From contig NC_079212.1 of the NCBI RefSeq assembly GCF_029633865.1, positions 81,808,672 to 81,872,671 of the forward strand: a stretch of DNA of 64,000 nt, in the 5' to 3' direction. Source of the DNA: Lampris incognitus (taxonomy: Eukaryota; Chordata; Actinopteri; Lampriformes; Lampridae). Positions 10,265-20,826 of this stretch are shown piece after piece. The notes beneath the pieces are model-generated. The model did not search any database and had not been told where the DNA came from. It saw only the letters and a program-made list of their open reading frames with translations. The position numbers and the translations under genes were made by a program. Every line of letters starts with the position of its first letter. The first letter of the stretch is position 1.

Positions 10265-11345
10265 GCCAGCTGACGAGTTTTAAATCTTATCCTTAGTTTT
10301 TTCCCTTGCCAAATGTACCGCGATATTAATTCATTGAATTGTTTGCCAGTTATTTCAGTTGGAAGAGTTTCAAACAAATATAAAACCCCAGGCAAGATAT
10401 TCATTTTTACAGACGCTATTCGTGACTCAAAACTTAATTTTGGAATTAAATTCCATCTTTGTATGTCCTCCTTTATTTTATGACTTAACAAATTACAATT
10501 TAAGGCAGATATCTCATGTCATCCAACTCCCAATTAAGTTGGATTTTAGAGCTTATGATCTGGCTAGGCCTGTAATAGAAACTTAATATTTGAGTCTTGT
10601 GAATATTCAATTTATAACTTGAGACAGAACCAAAGTTATCTAAGAGTGACAATAATTTCAAAATTGAGCTCTCTGGGTTTGACAAGTAAATTAAAATGTC
10701 GTCTGCAAACAGAGAAATTTTATGTTCTTGACCAGCATTTTTATAGCTGTAACATTTTTGTCCCGAATGATCCCCTGGCTTAACACTTCAATAAATATTG
10801 TAAACAGTAATGGACTTGTTGGGCAGCCCTGTCTTGTCGCTGTTCCAAGGCTGAAAGAATTTGATATGGCTCCATTTACAATGCTTGAATTGTTTTAATA
10901 AAAGTCTGGTGAAATCCAAAATTTCTGTAGTACTCTATATAAAAACTCGTTCCGACCCGATAAAAAGCTTTTTCTGCATCAAGACTCAACAGTACAGCCT
11001 GGAGTTTTTTGTTTTTTTGTTTTTTCTTTTAGCTATAAGTACAATTACATTTAACGTTAGGAGGATGTTGTCTTGTGTCTGCCTTTGCTGAATAAAACCT
11101 GTCTGATCTAGACTCCTTATTTGGGGGAGGATTTTTTTTCAGTTCTTTTTGCCAGGATGTGGGTGAAGATCTTATAATCTTGGTTCAGAACACATCGTCC
11201 ACATTTAGGTTTATTTTTTACCATCTTTTGGTATCAAGGAGATCACCGCTTCTCTCCAAGGTGGGGTAATTATATCAGTTTTGAGCACATGGTTATATGT
11301 GACCTTCATTGTAGGGTTCAACAGAACTTTAATTTCCTTGTACCA
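10265..11345 (-). pseudogene. L1-like LINE ORF2 reverse transcriptase remnant
   Basis: Read on the minus strand from 11345 down: WREAVISLIPKDGK-like start, DQTGFIQQRQTQDNILLTLN (RT block), GTATRQGCPTSPLLF, LFADDILIYLSNP (catalytic FADD motif near 10690), then FGSVSSYKLNIHKTQIL and, in another frame, IKEDIQRWNLIPKLSFESRI with SRYIWQGKKLRIRFKT at the C-terminal side. The order and spacing are those of vertebrate L1-type ORF2. At least three frameshifts and some stops are present, and endonuclease and 3' ends are missing. An ORF1 remnant of the same orientation lies at 12740-13420 and could be from the same insertion. Confidence 0.8.
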
Positions 11346-11829
11346 CTATGTACATTATTTTTACATTATATTATACATTATTGTTATTTCTAACAATACT
11401 TTATTAAAGAAAATGCAGCAATATGTTGTACAAAAATAGAAAAAATGCCATTAACGGGGCATTTTGTTTTTTCGTTTTCTTCCCAACCCAAAACTCCCTT
11501 AACCCCCTACCTTACACCCCATCCCGCAGGCCTCTTCCACAGGAAATAAATTACTGTAGTAGTATAAATAGAAATATAAATTACAGTAAATAAAATTAAG
11601 TAATTATAATAGAACACTAGTATTCAGTATAAAAATAGAGACGTTTAAAAGTATCAGTATAAGTTATACCCATGAAGGCAGGGGAAAATTTAAATAAAAT
11701 AAATAAACACAATGAATAAAAGCAGTCGTTAATTGCACCATGACTGTTGCAGTACGGCTGAGAGTCCCGAACATATAGTATGGGACTTGCAGTTGGGGTA
11801 TGTACACCCGAGAGCATACATATAACCCA
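11346..11829. other. No feature recognised
   Basis: Very AT-rich sequence with homopolymer runs. It may be non-coding LINE material, but no motif allows a call. Confidence 0.4.
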
Positions 11830-12125
11830 ATTAACCATGCATAAGTCCCCTTAAAGAGGGGCTGGGTGACAAACGGGCAGCAGGGCACCCACATATCGCA
11901 GACAGGCCCACAACACATCCCCACTATGAAATTTCGCTGGCAGGCAGTTGATAAAAAATTACTGATTAATGGTTGCATGGCTATAGTTATGCAGCGAATT
12001 GGGGGGGGGGGGGACAGTCGCCACAGCCAGGACGCGAACCCGTGTCTCCCACTCCGCAAGCGACAACGTTAACCAGTCGACTAAAGGGTCAGACCCGTTG
12101 GTCAAGGACCAACGTGTCTACTTAT
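11830..12125 (-). mobile_element. tRNA-derived SINE (second family)
   Basis: On the minus strand the head reads CTTTAGTCGACTGGTTAACG (A-box region) and GGGTTCGCGTCC (B box, near 12030), followed by a C tract (12001-12014 as G on the plus strand) and an unrelated body. Spacing of A and B boxes is that of a tRNA-headed SINE. It differs from the 2425/9050/52148 family. Ends are approximate. Confidence 0.55.
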
Positions 12126-12196
12126 CCACGCACATTACAATTAAATGTTCGGTATGATGGAAAAGTTATTACCGTACTTGCACTTATTTTGTATAT

Positions 12197-12708
12197 AGGC
12201 AGTGGTGGATCTAGAGATTTTTTTCCTGGGGTGGCAAAGGGGTGGCAAGACTGTGTCCCAGAGGTGGCAGCTGCCACCCCTTGCCACCGTGTAGATCCGC
12301 GCCTGTGAGTGTAGTGATATAATGCTATGTATATCCACTGGAACTTCACTAGGTGTTATGTACTACCCGGACTGTTATTATGGTTACACCACTACCATGT
12401 ATGGTTATTACGTCTGCCTACTGAGCCACGATTAAACCTAAGTTCTATAACCCGGTGTGGTCATTAATCCTCTACCAATACTACCCCAAGTATTACTTCA
12501 GTGAGGGGGAGGGGGATTCTAAATCGGCGACTTCTGTTTGAGATGAGTTTGGTGTGGGTCTCATTGATTTTCACCATGCATGTACATAAAATATACTTTA
12601 AAAACATATTATCTGATTTATAAATGGGGTGGCAACAGGGGTGGCAAGACTGTGTCCCCGAGGTGGTAGCTGCCACCCCTTGCCACCCTGTAGATCCGCC
12701 CCTGTATA
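12197..12708. mobile_element. Small inverted-repeat element, rearranged
   Basis: Short ends GCAGTGGTGGATCTA at 12197 and TAGATCCGCCCCTG at 12693-12706 are inverted copies. A second right end lies at 12288-12304 (TAGATCCGCGCCTG). The block GGGGTGGCAAGACTGTGTCC, followed by AGCTGCCACCCCTTGCCACC, occurs at 12240-12290 and again at 12636-12690. Either two short copies or one element with an internal duplication; no transposase. Confidence 0.5.
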
Positions 12709-12739
12709 TAGGTGTTCACAGTACGTTAGGCTAAGTCGT

Positions 12740-13420
12740 TGGCTCCGTTTGGTAAGCCGCCGCAAAGTTGCAGGCTTCCTCGGGCGAGGAGAGTCCCTTC
12801 CTAACCTCGTTTAGCCTAGCTGGGAATAGCAAGGTCGTTTTCAGTCCCAGGTTGTGTAGCTTTGACATGGCCTCCCGGTATTTTGTGCGCTGCTCAAAGA
12901 ACTCAGGGGTGTAATCTTCGAAGTTACGTATGGGCTTCCCCTGGTACTGGAGTTTATCTCACTGCTTGTGGGCCTCGCGAATAACCAGCTCCTTTATCTG
13001 ATAGCAGTGAAAGCAAATAATCACGGCCCGTTGCTGTTCACCTGGGGGTGGCTTAGCGGTGAGTGCCCTGTGTGCATGGTCCTACTCACGGAGAGATTGC
13101 AAACATTGTCTGCCAAGCAGTTCAACCAGCAGATCCGCGAAGAAAATTGTAGGCCGGGGGCCCTCGATAGACTCGGGCAAACCAATGATCCCGATATTAC
13201 TCCTCCTCCTTCTAGGTCTGCTAACTTAGCTGTTAGCTTGGCGTTGCTATTGGCCAACATAACACATTCCTCCTCCAGCGCATGTACACGCTGTTCTAGT
13301 AGGGCAGCATTTGTCTCCATTGAGATGATCCGCTGGTCCTGTACCGTAAACCCGAACCGAGGAAACAGCAGCTGTAAACTAACGTTCCTACTAGCTCAGT
13401 AAGGGGAATTATGTAGCCCC
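12740..13420 (-). pseudogene. L1-like ORF1 remnant
   Basis: Minus-strand frame 13320-13021 begins METNAALLEQRVHALEEEC, a coiled coil, then ANSNAKLTAKLADLEG, the usual lead-in to the L1 ORF1 RNA-binding domain. After a frameshift, pieces such as the PIRNFEDYTPEFFEQRTKYR end read on toward 12740. ORF1 protein coats LINE RNA. Stops and shifts show it is dead. It resembles the remnant at 1660-2410. Confidence 0.65.
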
Positions 13421-14224
13421 ATAACCACTACAGACGTTTATTTTATTCTCAGTGGAAAATGCAACATTTTAAGATTGTTTGGCCATTAAATGCGGTTTGA
13501 TAACATTTCTAGCCAGAAATATGCATTTCATTGCCATGATCTTGGTTCATTTAATGTGTACGATGTTTAGTTTGTTAGTTATTATGAAGTTATTTGCAAG
13601 CCTATACGGTTTCTACCGTTGCTATGATGGTTGCTGTGGACGCTGTTATCGCGAAGTATTTTTCTCTGGGTGTCCATCCAACTCATTCATGTTTATTTAA
13701 TGGAGTAGATCAAATATTTTATTCTTTAAACAGGATAAATGGGAGTCAGGCTGGCAAACACTACAAGATCTAACTTTGTGGATATCCTTTTCGTCATTTT
13801 CTCGGATTTTGCAAATGAACAATCATTTTCTAACCCTAACCCTAACACTAGCTATCCTAGCTATGTTACAAATCATCAAACCTTACAGAATCTTAACAAG
13901 TGAAGTTGGTAACAAGCTACTCTGCAAAACGTTGATCAGTCAAATTTGTCCAACACTGTTTCTGTTGTTGACAAAATCGACTGGTTTCATGGCAAACTAG
14001 CTATTTGAATTTGCAGTTTCAACACGTAGCCTTACCTGTAGTGGAGGGGAGCTGTTCTGCACTGCAGAGGATTGCGCAGTCTCTCTGAATCGCTCGTGTC
14101 GACTCGTGCGACATTCGTAGGATTATCCCCGAAAAATTGTGCATAACTTTTCATATGACATCACACGAACCGTTTCGTGAGAATACGTTAGCTAGCTACA
14201 CAGGGAGTGCTGCATACAGTGTGA
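13421..14224. other. No feature recognised
   Basis: AT-rich, with a short CTAACCCTAACCCTAAC stretch near 13835 that is too short to be telomeric DNA. Open frames at 13479 and 13776 have no recognised motif and no splice context. Confidence 0.4.
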
Positions 14225-14690
14225 GCGTCGTCCTTCTTGGCTTCATCCTTCCTTTGCTGGACCTTGCCTGCAACAGCTAGTAGGGATATGCCATAACTGT
14301 TGCTGCAGACGGACTCGTCACCCCTGTTTTTGTACAGGGTGACAATTTTAGCATCCCTCCATTGTTGAGGAACACTCTCCTGGTCCCAGACATGCAGGAT
14401 GTACTGATAGATTATTCTGGTGCACAACTTGTTTTAGGATTTCTACTGAGATACCATCACTGCCAGGGGACTTATTGTTCTTGAGGGAATGGATGGCTAC
14501 AAGTACTTTTGTAAAGTTGGCGAGTGGTTAAGGTCTGGGATGGGTGGTCAGCTCTTCCAAGATGGATTGTTCAGTTGCTGAGTACTGGTTAAGTAGGGCT
14601 TCAAAATGTTCAACCCACCTTGCCAGGATCTGCTTTTGGTCTTTCAGGGTTGTCAGTCCGTCTGCTGATTTTAAAGGTGTAATAGAGCAG
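14225..14690 (-). pseudogene. Non-LTR reverse transcriptase fragment
   Basis: Minus-strand translation gives LKNNKSPGSDGISVEIL (RT block) near 14470 and, downstream, VPQQWRDAKIVTLYKNRGDE followed by YGISLLAVAGKV (block after the first RT motif). The order is right but frames change once and the rest of the protein is absent. The NNYRGISLL-type block points to a LINE different from the L1 and Rex1 copies in this window; no clade is claimed. Confidence 0.65.
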
Positions 14691-14769
14691 TTCCTAAGGA
14701 CATATATCTACTCATATTTTCGTAATGTGTGTGTGTGTGTTAGTTAGTGTAGATAGCGGGACCGAAAAC

Positions 14770-15208
14770 TAAAGCACTTGTGATCCTAATTCTTTTTGGA
14801 GGTGGTAGGTATTGTTCCAGAGAGTAAGGGAAAAATCCCAGACAATTAAAATTATGCATAATTATGCATAAATATGCAAACTATGAATTTTTCTAAAAAT
14901 GGCTAAAAACCACTTTTCTCGGCATTTCAGATGATTCTGAGCATCTTTGATTTTTTTTCACCTATATAAAAAAAATTTCTGGAACTTAGAAATGTTTTAG
15001 CATTATGCAAAATAAATGCATTTTTGCAAAAATGCACTTATGATCCTAATTTTTTTTGGAGGTGGTAGGTATTGTTCCAGAGAGGACCAGAAAAATAGCA
15101 GAAAATTAAAAAAATTATAATAATTATGTATAACTATGCAAAATATGCATTTTCTAAAAATGGCTAAAAACCACTTTTCTCGGCATTTCAGATGATTCTG
15201 AGCATTTG
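14770..15208. repeat. Direct duplication of ~185 bp
   Basis: The unit from CACTTGTGATCCTAATTC through GATGATTCTGAGCAT is present at 14774-14945 and again at 15032-15207, sharing GGAGGTGGTAGGTATTGTTC and GGCTAAAAACCACTTTTCTC. The copies differ by many substitutions and small gaps. Non-coding, AT-rich. Confidence 0.8.
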
Positions 15209-15369
15209 GGGGGAGGGAGTTGGACTGGGGGGGTGGCGTTTAGGGGCAGGGGGAAGGCGGTTAGCTGGCAGGATGAAGAGGAGGGAGATTTAGACGGGTG
15301 GATAACCAAACCGCTACATTGTAGCGGGGTTCTTCTAGTGGTCTTTATAAAGTTGTAGAAGTTGTGCAT

Positions 15370-17680
15370 ATCGTTTCTGTCGGCAGACTCAGATACAGTA
15401 CGCTCTGTGCTCCGGGCACAGGTTCACAAGATCCAGAGTCAAGATGAAAAGATCAATCTTCTTCGCCATGAAGTGAAGGAGCTGACACACAGTCAGCAGT
15501 CCCTCATGGCAGCTTACGGAATCGGAACCCAGCTCAACCATCTCATTGACCAAATGTGGAAGATGCAGAACCCGCCAGGCTTTGGTGAATCGAAACCGGC
15601 GGCACCTCCGGGTTCTGGGTCCGATGCTTCTTCTCCTGCGCCCACCATTCCGTCCCTGCCTCTGCACCTTTCCAGACCAGAGCGTTTCTCCGGAGACACA
15701 GGTGACTGCAGAGCTTTTCTGATGTGCATTTTGAGCTTCAGGCCGCTGCCTTTCCATTTGACCGCTCAAAGATTGCATACATTATTTCTCACCAGACTGG
15801 GAGAGTGGAGGCCTGGGCGACGGCAGAGTGGAGTCGAAAATCACCTGTCTGCAATTCACTGTCGCTGTTCTCCAAGACCTTCACCCAGATCTTCCAGTAG
15901 ACAGCCCCTGGACGGGAGGCAGCCCGAGCGCTGGTGAGACTGCGACAGGGTCTCTGATTACGCCATAGAGTTCCGCACTCTAGCGGCAGAGAGTGTTTGG
16001 AACCAGCCAGCCTTGTTTAATGCATTTCTTGACGGACTTTCTGACACTCTCAAAGACCAATTAGCCCTCCTGGACCTACCTACAGAGCTGGATCCCCTTA
16101 TAGCCCTAGCTATAAAGATTGACAAGCGTCTGTATGAGAGAGAGAGAGAGAGGCAGAACCAGACCCTGCAGTTCCCCGCCGCTCCAGCGGAGGCAACAGG
16201 TCAGCAGCTCTAAGTCTTCTTCTTCCTGGCGATGCACTCCTCCTGCTGACTCTATCACAGCCTCTCCCCCAGGCACGGAGGAAACTATGCAGCTTGGCCG
16301 AACCCACCCGACTCAAGAGGAACGCCAGTGACGAGTTTCAGAGGGTCGCTGCATCTACTGTGGCCAACTAGGCCACTTCATCGCTTTCTGTGTTATGCTC
16401 GTGCACCAGAACCCTACCCGTGTGGCCAAACCCAAGGCAGACAGACACAGGATGACTTCGAAATCCAAAAAGGGCGGTTTTATTGGGGGAGGGGAATGTA
16501 TGGTGCAAAACCGTTCTGTTAGTGGGGTGTGTGAATAAACTATGTGTGGTGTCCAGTGGTTTGCGTATATAACTATGTGTGAGTGTTCTTAGCCTATGTG
16601 TGGTTGCGGGATGTAAATGACAAGGGGGTGTTGAAATAATGTGCGTGCACCTGGCGAGAAAGTCCAGTCCGTGATCCAAGAGGGGTTGTCCGAGGAAGTC
16701 CGGGTCCGAGATCCGGGAAGTCGAGTCCGAAAGGAGGGGTCCAGGTAGAGGGACACGGGGGGAGATCGCAGGAGAGGTCCGGGGAAAAAACGTGAAGGTC
16801 GCTGGGGACGAGGGAGACGCGGGGAGCCGTGGAAGTCGCGGAGGGAGAGTCTTGGGAGGAAACAGAGACACGAAGATAAGACACTGGGGAATAAACAGAA
16901 TGCAAGGAACGCTGGAGGGCTTGTCAGAGCTTTACCGCAGGGTTCAGTACGTCGAAGCACGGAGTGGTGTTCTGGGAGACTTCTTGTAGCGGGCTGCCTG
17001 ATTGCCATAGGTGTGCCTGATGGATGATGGCAAACACCTGGTGCAGTGCAGCGCTCGTCTCCTCAGAGCGAGAGCCGAGCGCTCGGATGTTTCCGGCACG
17101 TCCGAGCTGGTGGAGTGGCTTGAACGTGTCGGGGAGGCAGCTCGGGGCGGTGTAACCACAACATTCTGCCCGTTAAAAGACCGGGCTCGCCAGTGAAGGT
17201 GAGGGCACTGGTGAGCCGTACTTTGACTGTTTCCAATCCCTCTCGTTTGAAACCTCTGGTGTCTCTCATCTCTCCTGTGTTTTCTCTTAAGCACCCAGTC
17301 CTAGTTGATTCCGGCTCAGATGCTAACCTATTGGACTTTGAGCTAGCCAGGAAGCTGGGCCTCAAAACCTTCCGCCTCAACCAGCCCCTGGATGCAAGTG
17401 CTCTAGACCGCAAGCTATTATGTAAGGTCACCCATCGCACTCAGTCACTGCACCTGTCTTTTCCCGACTCTCACACCAAAAGAATCAGCTTTCATGTCTT
17501 TCGAGCTCCTCAGCACCCACTTATCCTGGGATAACCCTGGCTCACACTCCACAGCCTCCATATAGACTGGAAAACAGGGCAGGCAATTTCATGGGGAAAG
17601 ACTTGTGCAAAGAACTGCTTCTCACCTTCTCAACCTTTCCTGTCAGAGCGTCAACCTCCTAACACCTCCCAGAACTCCCC
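15370..17680 (+). pseudogene. Ty3/gypsy gag-protease remnant
   Basis: A coiled-coil-like N-terminus (15362-15540), LSRPERFSGDTGDCRAFL, then frame-shifted capsid-like sequence, TEETMQLGRTHPTQEERQ and a CCHC zinc knuckle (CIYCGQLGHFIAFC, 16350-16390). The retropepsin-like domain lies at 17193-17534 with active-site motif VDSGSDANLLD and ends APQHPLILG. This order is gag then protease of a gypsy-type element; gag packages RNA and protease cuts the polyprotein. The same lineage motif MQLGRT is in the gypsy element at 35884-40942. A solo LTR (16391-17163) splits the zinc knuckle from the protease, and the minisatellite replaces everything downstream. Several frameshifts are present. Confidence 0.8.
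16391..17163 (-). mobile_element. Solo LTR inserted in gypsy gag
   Basis: A 773-bp block starting (minus strand) TGTTGTGGTTACACC and ending CACGAGCATAACA, the TG...CA ends of a long terminal repeat. TTCTG occurs directly on both sides (16386-16390 and 17164-17168) as a 5-bp target duplication. CCCCAATAAAACCGCCC on the minus strand near 16475 is a plausible polyadenylation signal at the expected place. Open frames inside it on both strands are not genes. Confidence 0.85.
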
Positions 17681-19366
17681 CAGCTTTATCATGTTGGATG
17701 CATAGCTTTATCATGTTATATACACAGCTTTATCATGTTGGATGCACAGCTTTATCATTTTGGATGCACAGTTTTATTATGTTGGATGCATAGCTTTATC
17801 GTGTTAGATGCATATCTTTATCATGTTGGATGCAAAGCTTTGTCATGTTAGAAACACAGCTATATCATGTTGGATGCACAGCTTTATTATGTTGGATGCA
17901 TACCTATATCGTGTTAATGCACAGCTTTCTCATGTTGGATGCATAGCTTTGTCATGTTAGATAGATACACAGCATTATCATGTTAGATAAACAGCTTTAT
18001 CATTATGGATGCACATCATGTTGGATACACAGCTTTATCATGTTAGATACATAGCTTTGTCATGTTAAATGCACAACTTTATCATGTTGGATGCACAGCT
18101 TTATCATGTTGGATGTACAGCTTTATCATTTTGGATAGACATTATGTTAGATACACAGCTTTATCATTTTGGATGCACAACTTTATCATGTTGGATGCAT
18201 ATCATGTTAGATAAGCAGCTTTATCATGTTAGATACACAACTTTATCATGTTGGATGCACATCATGTTGGATGCACAGCATTATCATGGTGGATGCACAG
18301 CTTTATCATGTTGGATGCACAGCTTTGTTGCGATAGATGCACAGCTTTATCATGTTGGATGCACAACTTTGTCATTGTAGACGCACAGCTTTATAATGTT
18401 GGATGCACATCAAGTTAGATGTACAGTTTTATCATGTTGGACGCACAGCTTTATCATGTTGGATGCACATCAAGTTAGATGCAGTTTTATCATGTTGGAT
18501 ACAGAGCTTTGTCATGTTAGATACACAGCTTTATCATGTTGCATGCACATCACGTTAGATGCACAGCTTTATCTTGTTGGATGCACGTCATGTTAGATAC
18601 ACAGCTTTGTCATGTTAGATGCATAGCTTTATCATGCTGGATGCACAGCTTTATCATGTGAGATGCATAGCATTATCATGTTGGATGCACAGCTTTCTCA
18701 TGTTAGATGCACAGCTTTCTCATGTTAGATGCACATTTTTATCATGTTAGATGCATAGCATTATCATTATGGATGCACAGCTTTGTCAAGTTAGATGCAC
18801 AGTTTTATCATGTTGGATGCACAGCTACGTATGTCAAGTTAGATGCCGTTTTATCATGTTGGATGCACAGCTTTGTCATGTTACATGCACAGCTTTATCA
18901 TGTTAGACGCACAGCTTTGTCATGTTGGATGCACATCATGTTAGATGCACAGCTTTCTCATGTTAGATGCACAGCTTTCTCATGTTAGATGCACATTTGT
19001 ATCATGTTAGATGCATAGCATTATCATTATGGATGCACAGCTTTGTCAAGTTAGATGCACAGTTTTATCATGTTGGATGCACAGCTTTGTCAAGTTAGAT
19101 GCAGTTTTATGATGTTGGATGCACAGCTTTATCATGTTAGACACACAGCTTTGTCATGTTGGATGCACATTAAGTTAGATGCACAGTTTTATCATGTTAG
19201 ACGCACAGCTTTGTCATGTTGGATGCACATCAAGTTAGATGCACAGTTTTATCATGTTGGATGCACAGCTTTATCATGTTTGATGCACAGCTTTATCATG
19301 TTTGATGCACAGCTTTATCGTGTTGGATGCACAGCTTTATCGTGTTGGATGCACAGCTTTATCATG
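17681..19366 (+). repeat. 22-bp minisatellite, ~1.7 kb
   Basis: Tandem array with unit CAGCTTTATCATGTTGGATG plus CA (22 bp), about 75-80 copies, with variants lacking six bases (CACATCATGTTAGATG) and common substitutions (GTTAGATG, GTCAAGTTAG). A longer period is visible: 18687-18830 recurs about 260 bp later at 18947-19085. The array starts where the gypsy protease sequence ends. Long plus-strand frames here (18069-18380, 19055-19483) only reflect the repeat. Confidence 0.95.
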
Positions 19367-19860
19367 CATTTCAAAAGTGCAGCTGGCATCACCACTACAT
19401 TAGGAATTTCCTGGAAAACTTTTTTTTTTGCCTCTTTTGTCTTAAGTTGGAGAAGGTTTTCCAACTCAAATTTGCCAATGTAATAATCTTTCTGAAACAC
19501 TAACACCATATTCTGTTACCTAAATTAAAAATATTGTGTGAAAATATAACGTAATGAAGAATAAAATTTTACTTCAATGCGGCTTGTCCATACCAACTTT
19601 CAAATTCGTTGGCCAATAACAACACTCCTGTTCGCCTGCGCTGCTGGAAAACACTCACCTGAGGTTGATGCTCGCTATCATCGCTGACATCAAACTAGAC
19701 GAAATGAAAATATTTCCTGTAAAACAGAAGCAAAGGGAAATCGTTTCTCTCTGAGGGAATAACAGTGGTTTTCTTAAATTCAGAAAACTACGTGTAGAAC
19801 AGGAACGTCCATAAGAACCATACGTCCCCCCTCGTCACCAAGTGCCAGTGACTGTTGGTT
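19367..19860. other. No feature recognised
   Basis: Sequence between the minisatellite and the first Tx1-like LINE. A minus-strand frame at 19315-19509 starts in unique sequence and runs into the minisatellite; I do not recognise its peptide. Confidence 0.4.
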
Positions 19861-19873
19861 ACATCACACATTC
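19861..19873 (+). other. 13-bp insertion target, junction 5' of LINE A
   Basis: ACATCACACATTC. The identical 13-mer precedes LINE B at 24789-24801 and LINE C at 43030-43042, and a related TCACATTCAT follows LINE C at 51246-51255. Read as the target-site duplication used by all three elements. Confidence 0.65.
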
Positions 19874-19975
19874 GAGACGGAGCCAAGATGGCGGCGTAGT
19901 GTTCGGTTTACTGCAGAACCCGCTCTGTCTTGAAAACTTTTTAAAAGCAACAAAACGAACTTTCAGGATAAAAAA

Positions 19976-20725
19976 TTGAAGCCACACATGATGGAAAAAA
20001 ATCTGGGCTCAGATAAGAGAAAAAGTACGACTCCCAGTTCTTCTCCATTCAAACGTTTTGGCAAGAGACTAAACATGGAAACCGACACCGCAGAAAACAT
20101 CATTGCTACGCTCAAGATGGCTATCAGAGAGCAAGGAGCTGTTAGCATTGGGGAAAGTATCAGTGACCTGCAGGTTACTGTTAACTTTATTTCTGAAGAT
20201 CTCAAGGAGCTGAAAGGAAAGTTGACGCACACCGAAGCGAGAGTGAGTAAAGCAGAGGAAAAAACCCAAAACGTGGAAAGCAAGGTGCTGGAGCTGCCAC
20301 GATACAAACGAAGATGGAACCTGCGACTCCACGGGCGAACTGAGGAAGACGGAGAAGACGTTCGCAGAAAGGTCACAGAAATCTGTCTAAACATGGCTCC
20401 TGACCGCCGAGAGACCTTCCTGGAGGTACTCGACTCGGTGCACAGGCTTGGGCAAAGACGTGAGTCTTCAGCGGCACCACTGCCCCGTGTAGTAATCATT
20501 CAATTCACTATGAGGCATTTTCGAGACATTATCTGGAAGACGGCGAAACGATTCGACTATTTGCCGCCGCCGCCCAGGAAGCTGCGCTTTAAGGAAGACC
20601 TTTCTCCCGAGCACCGAGAGAGGCGCAGCCTATTGTGGCCGCAGGTTGAGAAAGCACGAGAGGAGGGGAAGATTGCACACTTCGTGGGAGCTCGTGCGTT
20701 TGTGAACAGAAAGGAGATTCACTGA
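19976..20725 (+). CDS. LINE A ORF1 RNA-binding protein
   Basis: A 249-residue open frame. Residues 1-40 are basic and Ser/Thr-rich, about 45-105 form a coiled coil, and 106-135 read LPRYKRRWNLRLHGRTEEDG, the start of the L1-type RNA-recognition domain. The C-terminal domain includes LDSVHRLGQR, PRVVIIQFTMRHFRD and RSLLWPQVEKAREEGK. LINE ORF1 proteins trimerise and coat the element's RNA. The frame has no stop and its ATG follows the 5' untranslated region by about 100 bases, so it could still be translatable. A second ATG six codons in (MEKN) is an alternative start. Related ORF1s are at 24924-25805 and 43315-44110. Confidence 0.85.
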   Translation: MKPHMMEKNLGSDKRKSTTPSSSPFKRFGKRLNMETDTAENIIATLKMAIREQGAVSIGESISDLQVTVNFISEDLKELKGKLTHTEARVSKAEEKTQNVESKVLELPRYKRRWNLRLHGRTEEDGEDVRRKVTEICLNMAPDRRETFLEVLDSVHRLGQRRESSAAPLPRVVIIQFTMRHFRDIIWKTAKRFDYLPPPPRKLRFKEDLSPEHRERRSLLWPQVEKAREEGKIAHFVGARAFVNRKEIH

Positions 20726-20826
20726 AGTGCCTTTCATCATGTAAGCTAATATGACTCAAGATTTATTTTCCCTTATTCGTTTTCTAAACATACAATATGC
20801 TGTTGTTGCTAAAAACACTTATGTAA

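Noticed and set aside
12020-12090. Minus-strand tRNA gene
   Set aside because: Only a tRNA-like head followed by SINE body; no complete tRNA fold.
16368-17008. Minus-strand frames of 100-167 codons with proline/serine-rich peptides
   Set aside because: They lie inside the solo LTR and in GC-rich sequence; no family similarity or start context.
17681-19366. Tandem short units resembling a CRISPR array
   Set aside because: Units are contiguous 22-mers without spacers in a eukaryotic background; it is a minisatellite.
19315-19509. Minus-strand 64-residue frame as an exon
   Set aside because: It runs from unique sequence into the minisatellite, with no splice evidence and no recognisable motif.
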